Source: Desmodesmus armatus
Taxonomy: Eukaryota; Chlorophyta; Chlorophyceae; Sphaeropleales; Scenedesmaceae
Direction of reading: 5' to 3'
Assembly: GCA_007449985.2 (NCBI GenBank)
Contig: VIIQ02000590.1
Coordinates: 62,001-126,000, forward strand
Length of the DNA: 64,000 bases
The notes beneath the pieces are model-generated. The model was not told the origin of the DNA. It was given only the letters and a program-made list of their open reading frames with translations, and searched no databases. This document shows, piece after piece, positions 50,440 to 63,200 of the stretch (position 1 is its first letter; every line of letters starts with the position of its first letter). The position numbers were made by a program, and so were the translations under genes.

Positions 50440-53400
50440 ATGAAGGACACCATGTACAAGACGATAGCAAACGCTGTGGAGTGCATGGAAACTCGCTGCG
50501 AAAGCCCCATTCAGGAGCCAGTCCGCTTGCTGCTGGACCACTTTGTGCAAACTGTTGAGGCCGGTCTGCTTGGCCATACCCAGTGCCTCAAGGAGCTCAC
50601 AGAGGATGGCTGGAAGACAGTTGTCATCAATGACCAGGTGGGAAGCATGACTGGCGGTGATTCGGCAAACATGGGGGAAGTGGTGGTGCCAGCAGTCGTT
50701 TCCTTGCAGCCTCAGGGTGCCTGACTCAGATCACACCATTGCCGCGGCACATCCGGATCGCGCAGGGCGGCCACTGTGTTCAGCATATGTATCTGTGTTA
50801 TCTAGCAGATGACCATTCACTAGAGCTTCCAGTAGTACTAGTAGTAGAAGGATACTCAGTTTTACTGGCAACTTGCAAATGATGTGTGGTTGGCAGTGTG
50901 CAATGTCATGTGTGGCATGCGAATGGCCTCAGGCCCTGCATTTTGTCTTTAGCATGACACCCGCCTCACCATATGGCAAGTTGCAGACATTGAGAGGCCG
51001 GGCGCAAAGGCCATTATTGAACTGGTTCCAATCTCAGCTGTTTTTAGGTTGGAAGTTTGCAAGGCATTCAAAGAATCCTGTTGGAGGCTTGCCAACCTGA
51101 GATCACTGTGCTGACTGTGCTATTTAGGAAAATTCGAAGACTCCGGATTCCTAAAGTTGCTTTGCCTCTGCTCCTGTTGCAGGTGCCCCTGCGCATGGCC
51201 ACTGCCGTGCTCAAGGTTGCACATGATCCAGCAGCCAGCGCGTTGCAGTGCGCTAGTGTCACCCGCTGCCTTGATGTGCTGCTCAGGGCTGTGCTGGAGT
51301 TCTGTGAGCAGGACTCCAGCACTAGTGACATGCTGTCGCGGCAGCTGCTTGGCATGATGGGTGACACCAGCAGCATTCTGAAGGCCAGCATTAGGCAGCA
51401 GCTGCAGGCATCTGGCTTGCTGCAGCAACTGCCCTCCATCCTGGACGCTGCCACTCAGCACGTCATGGCCTCAGCACGACAGGCACAGCAGCAGCCCGTG
51501 GCAGATCTGGCACAGCAGCTGGTGATCTTCAGCGCAGACGAGACAGCTGACGGGGCTGTGCCGCGTGCAACTGCACTGCTGCAGCTGTACGAAACTGTGC
51601 TGGACCTGTGGGCTCAGGAATATTCACGAATCTCGTCGATGGGCCCCATAGCCCCTGCTGCCCTGCGCCTCGCAGCAGCTGTGCTGAGCCGCTGCGGCTG
51701 GAGGTGCGGCAGCATGCCCAGCCCACTGCTGCTGCCCCAGGCGGTTATCAAGCTGCTGCCCAGGTATCTGCTGATTGTGAATGTGGTGACAGTCAAGGTG
51801 TGCATGATGCTGCAGTCTTCTAAGTCCCCTGTCGATTGGTTTGAGGGTGGTTGGTACGTCGAGCGAGATCCGTTTGTGCAGCAGCTGCTGCAGAGTGACA
51901 GCGTGGTGCCGCTGCTGGCTGCCTGCATCAGCTGCACGGCCTGCCTGCAGCTTGAAATCAACACCTCTCCACATGATCGCAGCAGCAGTACAGCATCGGC
52001 CAGTACCAGCACTCGCAGCAGCAGCAGTGGCGGCGGGGGCAGCAGCAGCGGCAGTGATGTGCTGCTGCAGCCAAGCTCCAGCCTGCAGCAGCTATTCCAC
52101 TGCTTTGGTGTCAATTGCCTCACAGCGCTCTGTGCAGGCAGGACGCTGCAGCAGGCGGGCCTACCAGTCCTGGTGGGGATATGGCCCATGCTGGAAGTAT
52201 ACACGGACATCACTGATTACTGGGTGGCTCGTGCTGACGGGCAGCAGCTGCAGAGCGCAGTCATGACACCTCAGGAGCAGCAGCTGCACTTGCTGCTGCC
52301 AGCTCTTCTCCTACCCTATGCAGCAAGCCTGCTTCTGAATGCTGGTGACGCCCACCTGCCAAACGTTCAGCTGTTTGCCACTGGCTGTTCCCTAACAGTC
52401 CATGCATGCTGCGTATGCTTGCCACGCTGGGTTCAGCTGCTGTTTCTGCAGTCGAAAGAAGCAGGCAGCACCAACCCCTGGGCCAGGCATTGGCCAGTGC
52501 CTCCAGAATGGCTAGCAGATGTGATGCCCCTGCTGCTGCAGCTTACGGAGGACAGCCTGCAGCTGGTGCTGGTTACCAAACAGGCAGCTAAGGCGACCTC
52601 TGAGGCACAGAAGCAGCAATCTGGCGGCGGTGGCAATAGCAGCAGCACCATCAGCAGCAGCCTAGCACATAATGCCAGTGCTGCAGCATCTGGCAGGTCA
52701 GCTGGCAACATGCCTTGGCTTGCGCAGTTTGACAGTGAGATGGCACTGGAGCATTCGGTTGCGCTTGTTGCACTGCTAGCCACGGTGCTTGAAAAGATGG
52801 CAGCAAATCCTACAGCGTCTGCTGGGACCGGCACAGGCAGCAGCAGTGCTGGTGGCAGCAGCAGTAGAAGCAGCAGTGCTGTTGGCAGGGGCAGCAGCAG
52901 CAGCAGCGCTGCTGGCAGGAGTAGCAGCAGTGCGCCTGGCGGCACCAGCAACGCTGCCAGCAGCGCCCAGGATGCCACGGCCGTAGGCACTGCATATGCA
53001 CTCCCCCAACTGAGCGTCTTGGCACCTTTCACCAAGCAGCTGCTGCAGAGTTTCGAGGCCTTTGCTCGGCTTGCAGCAGCGGTGGCAGTGTCGGAGTCTG
53101 ACCCTGCCGATTCTAGGGTGCATATGAACCGGGACAGGGTCACCTCAACAGTCGAGCAGCTCAGCGGTTTGATCAGCGGGCCAGATGCGCCATTGATGGT
53201 GCTGGCGATGGGTGCGGGTGCTGGCAGCCGCGAGCACCGTGCTCGTGGTGACCAGCAGCTGTTCAGTTTGCTGGCCAGTCTGCTCAAGGTCGGCAGCGCA
53301 GTGAGCAGCATGTCACCCGAGTGTGCCAGCAGCGTTGCGCATTCCACTGCTCTGGCTGCAGTGGCAATGCTGCAAAGTGCCCTGCGCCGGGCCTCCTCTA

Positions 53401-54145
53401 TTGGCCGCAACCAGGCAGGCTCTGCACAGCCGCAGGCATGCGCTGCTGATGCCGTGTCGTGCGGCACTTCTCACACAAGTGCAGCAGCAGCAGCAGCAAC
53501 GACCGCAGCAGCAGCATCTATGGCCCAACAGCCCAGCGTGGCTTCTTTAGCTGCTGCAGCCAGAGCAGCAGCAGCACCAGCAGCAGCGGACAGCATGCTG
53601 CCTGCGCTGTTCCTGTTTGGCCGCTGCTGCCTGCAGACAGCGGACACCATAGGAGATCTGGAGCGTGAGATCCTGGCGGAGCCCATCCAGGGCCTGCTGG
53701 GCTGCCTGCAGGAGCCAGCCTTGGCCAGCACCTCACAGCTGCAGGACACAACACACAGCACATGCAAGAGCTGCTGCAAGAACTGTTGGCACTGCTACAG
53801 CCAGCACAGGACAACACCGACCAAGCAGGTGGAGAGTCCGCCCAGCAGAGCAGCAGTGCAGCAGGAACGGCAGCGCTGCATATCCAGCTGCAGTCTGTTG
53901 GTGCAGTGTTCACATCTGTTGCCGTCAGGTGTGTGTGCAACAACCCCAGCTGCAGCAATGCTGGCGGCAGGAGTGAGCTGGTGCTGGTGTCTGGGCGCAG
54001 CTGCATATGTGCCGGGTGCCTCACAGCGCGATACTGCAGCAGGCAGTGCCAGCGGCAGGCATGGAAGCAGCACAAGCCTGCATGCAAGGCGCTGGCACAG
54101 GCGGCGGCAGCAGCAGCAGCCACAACAGCTGAACATGGCAGCTAA
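50440..54145 (+). CDS. large MYND-type zinc finger protein
   Basis: Exon 1 (50440-50637) encodes MKDTMYKTIANAVECMETRC to VVINDQ, and one huge exon 2 (51183-54145) the rest, for about 1,053 residues in all. Most of it is helical with Gln/Ser/Ala-rich inserts and poly-Ser runs (near 52000-52060 and 52840-52940). The C-terminal MYND finger, a zinc-bound protein-interaction module, reads CVCNNPSCSN...CICAGCLTARYCSRQC then QRQAWKQHKPAC, with a complete ligand set. The finger is in another frame than the main body: the frame must change by one base near 53745-53762 (before MQELLQELLALLQPAQ). The joined exon lengths give a remainder of two, consistent with a single missing base. Similar MYND proteins form an expanded family in chlamydomonadalean algae; function unknown. 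TGTAA follows at 54211. Confidence 0.8.
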
Positions 54146-54210
54146 GCTTTCGGTGACCCACAACATGCTGCGGTGGATAGGTTGTTGGATGTTATCTTTG
54201 TTTGTCATTA

Positions 54211-54215
54211 TGTAA
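54211..54215 (+). terminator. TGTAA poly(A) signal candidate for the MYND gene
   Basis: TGTAA 65 nt after the MYND-gene stop codon. Confidence 0.55.
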
Positions 54216-55047
54216 CACCGCTCTTCTGGAATATGTGCAGGCTGTTTGCAACAACCTTGCAGGGTGCTCTGGTCACCGTGACCATGATGGCTGCAGCCGC
54301 CCCCCAGATGAGAATGCACGGCTAGTCGGCACCCAGCTAGCTGGCACCTTGATTGCTGTGCTCAAGGAAAACTTGAGATCATGTATTGGATAAGGTGTAA
54401 TTGTCAGGTTGTGTGTCCGTCCCAACTTTGCTGTGCTTCAGGGCTCTGCTCGCTTCAGCCGTTCCTGGGCAGCATGACTGTTCAGAGCAATGGGCTCCTG
54501 TGATTGACCTGTGATTGAGGATAAGGAAGTGTATGGATGTTTCGGCGTGCATATGCTACAGACCTGCTGAAGTCCATGGTTGAGATCTGTCTGCCACACC
54601 TAGCATCTAGGGCTGCTCATCTGTGCACCATACTGCAATAATGTTCCAACTCATTACCATGCCGACAGCTCCATGAAATACAACATGCCGACAGCCCCAT
54701 GGAACACAAGCACAAATCAAACACAGACAGCACACCGCAGAAGCTTTCTGCAAGTGCCACGGCAATTGGCAGTGGCAATGACATGTACCGCATGTACAAC
54801 CGGCACACCTCAAACCAGCCTGTAGGGCTCGAGTCATCATTATTGAGTACACGGTGGCATCCATAATGCCAAAAGCTGAAGTTCTGCTGCAGTTTGAAAA
54901 GCACCAGATTGCATAGCCTGAGGCCAGCAGCTTCAGTGGATACAACATTCTGCAACAAAACCATGACAGCCCGCGCTCGCTGACGCCCCACTGAGGGTGG
55001 CGGGCCTGTAGTCCCTGCTGCAAAGTGTCTACTGGTTGGCTGCTGGG
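54216..55047. other. intergenic region between the MYND and SNARE genes
   Basis: Convergent intergenic stretch, largely made of repeat family A. No coding exon supported. Confidence 0.5.
54442..54763. repeat. dispersed repeat family A, copy 2
   Basis: Direct, diverged counterpart of 46930-47242; see that entry for shared landmarks. An internal GCCGACAGC(T/C)CCATG(A/G)AA word occurs twice at about 54661-54703. Confidence 0.85.
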
Positions 55048-56825
55048 TCAAATCCTCTTGAAGCCCTCCCTGTTGACTGTCTGCAGCTTGTAGCCCAGCG
55101 TGTCTGCATCATTCCTGATGCGGTCGGCATGGCCGTCCTGGTACCGCAGCTCCTCATTCATGCGCTGGAGGGATGATGAGGAGTGGGCGAGAAGAGGAGA
55201 CACAAGGCAGCAGGCAGGCAGCAGACACACACAGTCAGCCAGCTGCTTTAATGACAGGCAAGCCGCTAAACTCATGTACATGGTGCAGTGTGCTGACACA
55301 GTGACATTCACATTGCTGGGGTTGTTGCACACCATAAGCAGTATGTGGCCGGCAGCTTGCTGCCCTATCAGATAGTGTGCTGCCAAGGCGGTGTAATGCA
55401 GCTGCCACTTAGCCACACCCATGGCGCCAGGCTGTCAGAGGTTTGGACGCGAGCATGTCCTGTCATCGTGACTGCTCAAGCCCTTGCAGCAACAACAACA
55501 TTGCCATTGCCTGACCAGTCCTGCCTGGTGGGAATGCCAGCCAGAGTAGCACTGTGTCAACTGCCAGCACAACCTTGCTCCCTGTTTGCCCGCCAACAGG
55601 CCAGCCACTTCGAAACTCACCTGGGCTCCAAACTTGAGCTGGTCTAGCCCCTGGCTGATTTGATCCAGGTAGTGGTCCTGCTGCTGCGTCTCTGTCTGTA
55701 TCTGTGCGACCTGCTCGCCATACCCTATGTCCTCTAAACCATGCGTGCTGACACCGGGGTATGCCTGGCTGCTGCCCGCATGGCCTGCTGCTGATCGCTG
55801 CTGCTGCTGCCTGCCGTTGTGCTGCATGGCCTGCTGCTGCGGAGCCATGCCTGCGTCATAATTGGGCCCTGACCTGCACATACACAAGGTGCAAGAGGTG
55901 AATCAGTTGCTCAGCTGTTGTATGCTATTAGGGTAATATTAGGGGGGTGTCAGGCTGTTCCTGTTTTGAAGCAATCAGAGCGTGGAGAGCTTGTGGGCTG
56001 CAATCACTTACCCTGTTCCTCTCCACTTCTTGTCACCGCTGGCGCGTGCAGGCTCTGTGCAGCAGCTGCAGAAGAACCCAAAGCAGCAGCACATCTTCAT
56101 GAAGCGCAGGATGCGCTCAGAGTATGTGAGGTCTTGACCCATCTGCACGCGCACAACCAGCCAACAGCAGTGGTGTCAAGGAGGGCAGAGGGAGCCCAAG
56201 TAATTGGTCAGGTCCAGCAATGCACTGCCCCTCGTTCAGGCCAGCAGACAGGCGTTGTTGAGTGGCACCCAGCATTCCATGCACCTCCCACCCCCACAAC
56301 CCCACCCCGCCGCACCCACATAGCGTGCCAGGCTGTTCCCCATCAGACTGCAGCTGGCTGTCACCCGCTAGCACATGGAACCTTGGAACGTACCTTGTCC
56401 AAGCCGTCTTCTATCCGGTACATCTGCTCTCGCTGGTCTACAAGGGCTGCTTGTGTGCTGCCCTGAATCTCCTTGGTTTGCTCCAGGACCTGCAACACCA
56501 TCAACTGCCATCAGCATCACAGACAGGGGTCGTGTCCCCAGCACCTAGGAGCCAGTGACTGGGCGCTGCTTACCTGCAATGCTCGCCGAGCTGTGGCAGT
56601 GGTGTCTTTGTGTGTTGTCACTGCTTGCTGCATAAGCTCGTCATTGGTCTGCTCCTGCTGTGGCATTTGCTGCTGCTGTTGGTAGGTGGAACGGTAGGGG
56701 TCCGCCCCTGCAAACAGCTCCTGCCGTTCACGACCTTCACGTGAGCCTGAGCTGATAGCGCCATAGGTCATGCGCTTTGAGGCGACAGCAGGGGCTGCTG
56801 CTGCCCCATTGCCTGTATACTGCAT
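55048..56825 (-). CDS. SNAP-25-like Qb+Qc SNARE with cysteine cluster
   Basis: Such SNAREs contribute two helices to the four-helix bundle that fuses vesicles with target membranes. Five exons: 56825-56574, 56489-56394, 56142-56012, 55873-55621 and 55164-55048. They total 849 nt, or 282 residues. The Qb helix runs from NDELMQQAVTTHKDTTATAR through VLEQTKEIQGSTQAALVDQR to EDGLDKMGQDL. The linker carries MCCCFGFFCSCC, six cysteines in twelve residues, as in palmitoylated SNAP-25 linkers. The Qc helix is EQVAQIQTETQQQDHYLDQI to GLDQLKFGAQ, then RMNEELRYQDGHADRIRNDA to LGYKLQTVNR. There is no transmembrane segment, as expected for this family. The N-terminus contains a Gln-rich stretch. Confidence 0.9.
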
Positions 56826-57294
56826 CGTTGCTGAAATTTGCTGGTTACACGCGCCTTCTTGCCTAGGAATTGCGATGAACATGCGCTTGATTGGTAAGCA
56901 ACCCACAAACACGACCGAAATCTTGGCAGGTGAAAAAGGAACGGACCTAGGACTTTGAACAAGAAGGACAGCTGCCCAAACTTCCTGATGGCAATGCCCC
57001 TTTCATTGCATTGCAGGTGGTACATGCACAAACGTAATGTGCACAAGATAAAACTTCATGCAAGCCTTGCAGGCCTTCGGCCTGCCCCAACATGCCAGCC
57101 TGGCATGCACAGCGCAGCTTCCTGCACCAGCAAAGTCAATCCCAACACCAACACCCATACCCAAAGTTAAGGCGATCAATTGATCGTCAAAACAACGACA
57201 ATTTCAGCGCATGTGACGTTGCATCAAGCAAACTTCACAGCCAATGCACCAACCGGGGCACATGTGCCTGTACAGTTCCCTCACAAGACGCTGG
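56826..57294. other. spacer upstream of the SNARE gene
   Basis: 469 bp between the SNARE start and the TRM3/TARBP1 stop, both minus. It includes the SNARE promoter. TTACA near 56843-56848 and other candidate signals are weak. No other feature. Confidence 0.4.
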
Positions 57295-60200
57295 TCAACT
57301 TGGAGGGCACGCCCGCAACTGCTGCTTCGTGTACTCGTACATGGCAATGGCTCCACTGACGTGCACGTTCAGCGACCTGATCACCCCGCCCTGTGGGATC
57401 TCCACAGTAGCGTCCAGCAAGGCAATGATCTCAGGTGGGATGCCCTCCTTCTCTCGCCCCAGGACCAGCACAGTCCTGTCAGGGAAAGCATAGCTGGGCA
57501 GCGAGGTTGACTCAGCTGTCTGCTCCAGGCCCACCAAGCTGTACCTACAAGATGTACAGACAGCCACCCACGTGTTAGGGTCAAACCCAACTGTAATCAA
57601 AACTCGTCATCAGACTCCAAAGAGGCACACTGCAGCGGGTTCAGGAACCCTGTTCATTGCCATTTGTAGCGCAAAGGCCGATGCAGCGCAGGAAACACAA
57701 TGTGCCAGCACAAATAAGCAGCAATGGGTGCGACACCATGTCAACCGTGAAATGTGTCCACCCAAGACCCCGCACTGCAGAACATGTGCAAGTGCAAAGT
57801 TGGGTTGCACACAAAACAAAACAAATAGTGCATCCCATGCATCTGACTAGGAGTCACAAGCAGAACACTTCGACCATCCATGTGTTTGTGAAACGAATAA
57901 TAAAGATAGTTGCGATGAGGCTCACCCTGCTGCCTTCTGCTTCTTGAGCCACCCCAGCAGTTCAGCCTCCTTCACCTCCAGCAGAGGCACCCAGCGCTCA
58001 GCAGTGACACTGATGCTGCAGCACACAACCAGCACACAACCAGCACAGCACCCAGGCACGCATGGTGATTTGAGGTACACACACCTAGATGTTTGCACCT
58101 CATAAATGGTGTGCCTGACTAGGACCTCAGGCACTGCAGATGCACCTTCATGTCGATGTACCGACCCAAGAACCCAGCCTCTGCCACTGCTATTGTACAC
58201 TCCAAGCTTTGGGTGCTTGTGAAGACAGCACCCTGCCACAATGCCCCCTACTTGGACGATATGGTCTTTGTTTTCCCTGGTTGATTACAATTGTCCACAC
58301 AATTACAATACTTGTGCCCCTACCTGGTGAACAGCGAGTCGTTTGCCACCCTGAGGTCTGACAGCACCAGGGTGCCTGCGCCCAGCACCTCCGCAGTGCG
58401 TGCCAGCCCCGCCAGGTTGGGCACCTTGTCAATGAGGCTGGCCACCACCACCAGCTGGTGGCGACGAGTGCCTGCAGGGCCGGAGGGTGTACTGCCTGTC
58501 TCACAACAGCAGGCACAACACAAGCAGGCACACACACCAGTCGCTGTCAACATCAGCATGTGTTGCCTATCAGGCTTGGGTGTGAATTGTTGGTGGCTTT
58601 CGGTGCCAGACTCGCCAGCAAGGACTAGCCATGCGACGTAATTGAGCAAAAGAGGCTTGTCCACTGACGGCAGGTTGACACCGCACATGCTGGCTGTCGT
58701 TGGCTTGGTGTGTGTTGCCGCAGGCGGCAGCTAGTGCAGGCTGCAAGGCGACGGCCAATCGAAACAGTGTAAGCCACCGCGTACTATCCTTGCGGCGTAA
58801 GTAGCACAGCTTGTGCTGCAACGAGCATGAAAGCTGCGCTTACCTTGCACCCGCGCCGCCTCATACGCATCATCCAGTACATCCGCCAGCAGCACAGCCC
58901 GCTCACTGGGTGCCACCTTGCGCTGATAGTCCAGCTGCTGCAGGCCACCCCCTGGCGGTGATGGGTCACTTCCTGCTGTGCTGCCGGCACTAACGGCACC
59001 TGCGTCTGCTGCTGCATCTGCTGCTACCTTGTCTGCTGCTGCCTCCCTCAGCTTGGCACGCTCCTCTCCCAGGAAGAACAGCACTGTGTCCATGAGAGAC
59101 TCAGGGCAGCCCTCAAAGGTGACAGTGGGAGTGGAGCCCTCGACAGAACCTGCAACAGCAGAATCCATGCGCCAGCGGCACACAGGCACCAAGTCATCAC
59201 GGTGTGCCCATTACTGCTGACAGTGACCATAACTCTAACCTTGTTGTGTACATGAACCAACATGCTAGTGCACTGGCTGCCAATAACATTGGCATAAGCT
59301 TCAAACACATCAGATCCAAGCTCCTCCCAGGGTGCACCACCCCCACCAACAAATCAGATCCAAGCTGCACCCAGGGTGCACCCCCCCCCCCACCCATGTA
59401 AGTGATCAACTCACCTGCCAGTGACACTGACTGGCAGAAGATGCCTGCAGGTGTGACTGCTCGCCCTGGAACCCAGTTCAGCATGCCCGACCCCACACTC
59501 CTCCTGAAGCGTTGAAAGTCCGTGTTGCCATCAAAGAAGCGCTGCAGCACCCTCAACATCTCCACACCACCTGGCCCCAGGCCCTGCTGCCATGCGGGCC
59601 AGCTGTCCAAGGGCCGTGCCTCAAAGATGGCACACAGCCCCAGCTGGGCGAACGTGCGCATGTTGTGTGTGTGGTGGTTGGTCCAAGGCAGCAGGTGCTG
59701 CACCACCTGAGGTAGCAGCTGCTCCTGCAGGTTGCTGTGCAGGGATGACTGCACCGCGATGAGGATATGGCTGGCTGTTGCAGGACTGCCTTTCTCCAGG
59801 TCGACGAGCTGTGGTAGGAGCAGCTCGGGTATGAGGTGCTGGTGCTGTAGCAGCAGGTATGTGATGGCAGCCTCCTGGTACTGCTTCACTGATGGTGGGT
59901 TGACAGCCTCCAATGCTGCCAAGAGGTCTGTGTACGGAAGGCAGCAGCACAAGGCAGCCATGCAGCATGTTGGTGTGTTGGTGTAAGCAATACCACTCAG
60001 GCATGCTGACAACTGAGACATCAGGAGCAAGTGGAGATACCAGCAGGCACAGCAAGCGTGCCAGAGTGCGTCTCGTTCAGAATTGTCATGTGGCAGTGGC
60101 TCCGGGCTGCCCATAAGCAGCACTGCAGCTACATATGCTTTGCACCACACTATCAAGACCCTCACTGAACACTGATGGCATCCATTCATTCAACAACCCC

Positions 60201-63200
60201 TGCCCACTTGAGCTCACCCTTCACTGCCTGGCGTGCGGTCTCCTGCTGTGAGGGGCAGCCCAGGAAGGCTGCTGTGGCTGACAAGCCCTGCCACATGCGC
60301 ACCTTGCTGCGGTGTGTTTCAGAGCCGTGCCTGCAGCTGTCACAGGACAGCACAGGGTCGTGCTGGGCGGCCTGCAAGAGGCAGACAACACCAGCTGACT
60401 GTAAGTCCCGCAAGAAGGGCATTAATCCTGCAGACTATCAGCCCGGCGAACTAATATTGAACAAACCCACTGACCACTCATGAAGCTGCCAGCCACTTGC
60501 AGTAAAGCAGCTGGGCACGCTATGCTGCACAGCAGGCAAGTACTGAACTGCTGCCCCCATGTTCCCCGCAACAAAAGTAGAAAGAGGTACAGCACAACCG
60601 CAATCAACGCGCCGTGGCAGCATTGATCAGCACCACACCTGCATCCACACGCGCCACAGCTCCACACCAGCTGCCACAGCAGCTGCAGTGAAGCCGTCAC
60701 CTGTGACTACATGGCTGCTGTGGCCGTTGCACTGCGGCTGCTCAGGCGCTGTGAGCAGTCCTGCTGCCAGGGCCAGCTGGTGCAGGGCAGCCACAACAGC
60801 AATGCGTGGACCCATGCCTGCCAGCACCCCTGCACTGGCCAGGTGAGGCTCAAGGGGCTCAGCCAGCAAGGACCACTCAGTGGCAGCTTCATGGCCCAGG
60901 GATGACTGCACAGCACAGCACAGCACAGCACACCACAGAAGCATGGTGAAACCAGCAGAGGGCGGTAGGGCGTGCATCAAAGCTGAGGTTGCTCTTCGTG
61001 AAAAGTGCAACAGCCAAGCCCGCCACAAAACAACAGCCAGGCCCGGCACAAATCAAACGCAGCCCCCCAAAAGTGGCGACCCTGCTGATGTTCAAGGGTG
61101 CAACAACAGGCAGCCAGCAGCTGATCACACAACAGTGCAGAGAGCACCAGGAATCTAGTCCCTGATGCTGTCCCTAGACAAAACTGCAGTGACGTGACAG
61201 CTCCTTGTGCAGGATGTTGGCTGACACTACTAGTGGTACCCAGCAATAATCTAAACACCACCTCCGCAGCCTGCCAGACTGCGCCACACACCCATCAGCA
61301 AACCAGCAAGATACACACCTTCATTTCTAGGCCGCCCTCCATGGCCCCTCCAAACAGCAGCAGATACTTCAACTCCTCTGCATACCAGCCCAACAGCTGC
61401 GGTGCAGCAGGCATACACGCACCCAGCCTGAGCGCCACCACCACAGGCAGTATGGGGCTGCTGCCTGCCTTGTACTGCAGCACAGCACCCACAAAACGCC
61501 TGAGTGGGGCCTCAGCGCCTGCATGCAGGGCCACAAACTCCGGGTGCTGCTGCTGGTCAAACAGCATCAGCTCCGGCAGCAGGATGGTGTTGATCAGCGA
61601 GGCGCACAGCAGCAGTGGCCGCTTCTTGTTGCTGTGCAGGACCTGCATGAGGGCGTGGCTGACGCTGGCTGCGAGGCGTGCTAGCGGGGTGTTGGCGGCA
61701 TCACCAGCGGCTGAGGGTGCATCCAGGCCGGCAGCTGCGAGAGCACCATTGGCGGCAACCTGCAGGGCAGCAGCAACCCACTGGCTTTGGCGAAAGGGAA
61801 GGGTGGACATAGGTGGGTGGTGATGCGGTCTGTGCTACAACGACAGGGTAGCAACACCAGCTGAGGTGGTTGACACAGCTTTGGCTTCTGACCATTGGCT
61901 GTAGGGATCAGTGTGTCCGCCACAGTAAGGAGTCCTTGCTGCATGGCCTCAACTCTGCTCTTGAACTCAAGAGATACAGCAGGACCCATGAACTGGCTTG
62001 GCAACTGAAGCAGATGCTGAGCTAAATGCAAATGCATGCATCAAAAATAAAAAACACTGCCATCTGTCAGTGCATGGACCACTCTCAGGCACATGGACGC
62101 TATGGTGCAGTCCTAGTTGGACCACCCCCTCCACATACACACAATTGCTTTCAAAGCACACCCTGCCATTGCCTACTGCTGCCTCTGTACCCGCCAGACG
62201 CAGCCTTATAGACCGTTGTTGGTTCCAAAAGATGGCCCCACCTGTAGCTCGCCGTCCTGCACAGCGAGTGCCCAGACGCGCCTCAAGCAGCGCAGCAGGT
62301 GCAGCAGTGCATCAGGCGTCCACTGCAGCGCCTGCACAGCCTCCACCAGCACCCCCACCAGTACCTCCTTCCCCACAGCACCTGCTGGCAGCCGCTCTGC
62401 GCTGCGCCCACCTGACCGCCAGCAGGCTGCAGGTGTGGCGGGTGCTGCTGTGCCATTGGCGGTGCCTGTTGGTGTGCTGAGCAGCCCTGTGAGAGCCATG
62501 CAGGCATCCAGGCATGCCCAGTCCAAGCCCTTGAGCCAGCCTTCAGAGACATCCCCCGTGCCTCCTGCTGCAGCCAGGGCCGGCTCCCAGTGTGTGACGG
62601 CCTCTGCTGCTGCTGCAGTCTCCCGCAGCAGCGCAGTGATCCATGAGACAGGGTGCAGGGGGAGGCGTGCATGCGGCCAGTGCTGCTGGGGCAGGCAGCT
62701 GAGGGCACGGGACAAGCCTTGGCTGAGGTGACGCACCACCTGTGGTATCAACAGCAGGCGTTGAGGCAGCTGTTGTGCATGAAACTTGCTAGGAGGCAGG
62801 CAGGAGACACCCTACCTGTGCCTTCATTGGCTGCAGAGCCTGGTGAGTAGCAGTAGGCATGGCTGCAAATTGCTACACACAGTGTCTGCATTGGAGACTA
62901 CACCACGTGGCTTAAAGCCAAGCCAAGCCCAATGTAGCATGCTCTCAGGACCACAAACAGCGAGGCTGCAGGCCTATTTGCTGCCCTACCTGGATAGCAG
63001 AGCTCCTGGACAGCTCTGCAGCCGCTGCAGCTGGCGCCCAGGCCAGCTTGCTGTCACCAGATGCCTTGTCCGTGCCAACGCGGGGCAAAGGCTTGGCAGC
63101 GATCGCTTGCCCTGCCTCAGCCATGTGCTGCAGCAGATGCACCAGGGCCTGCGCGCACTGCTGCACTGACACCCCAAAATCACTACCTGCTGCCGGGACA

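Noticed and set aside
52433..53467. 344-residue minus-strand ORF opposite the MYND gene
   Set aside because: Antisense shadow of the Ser/Gln/Ala-rich plus-strand frame; no recognisable motif.
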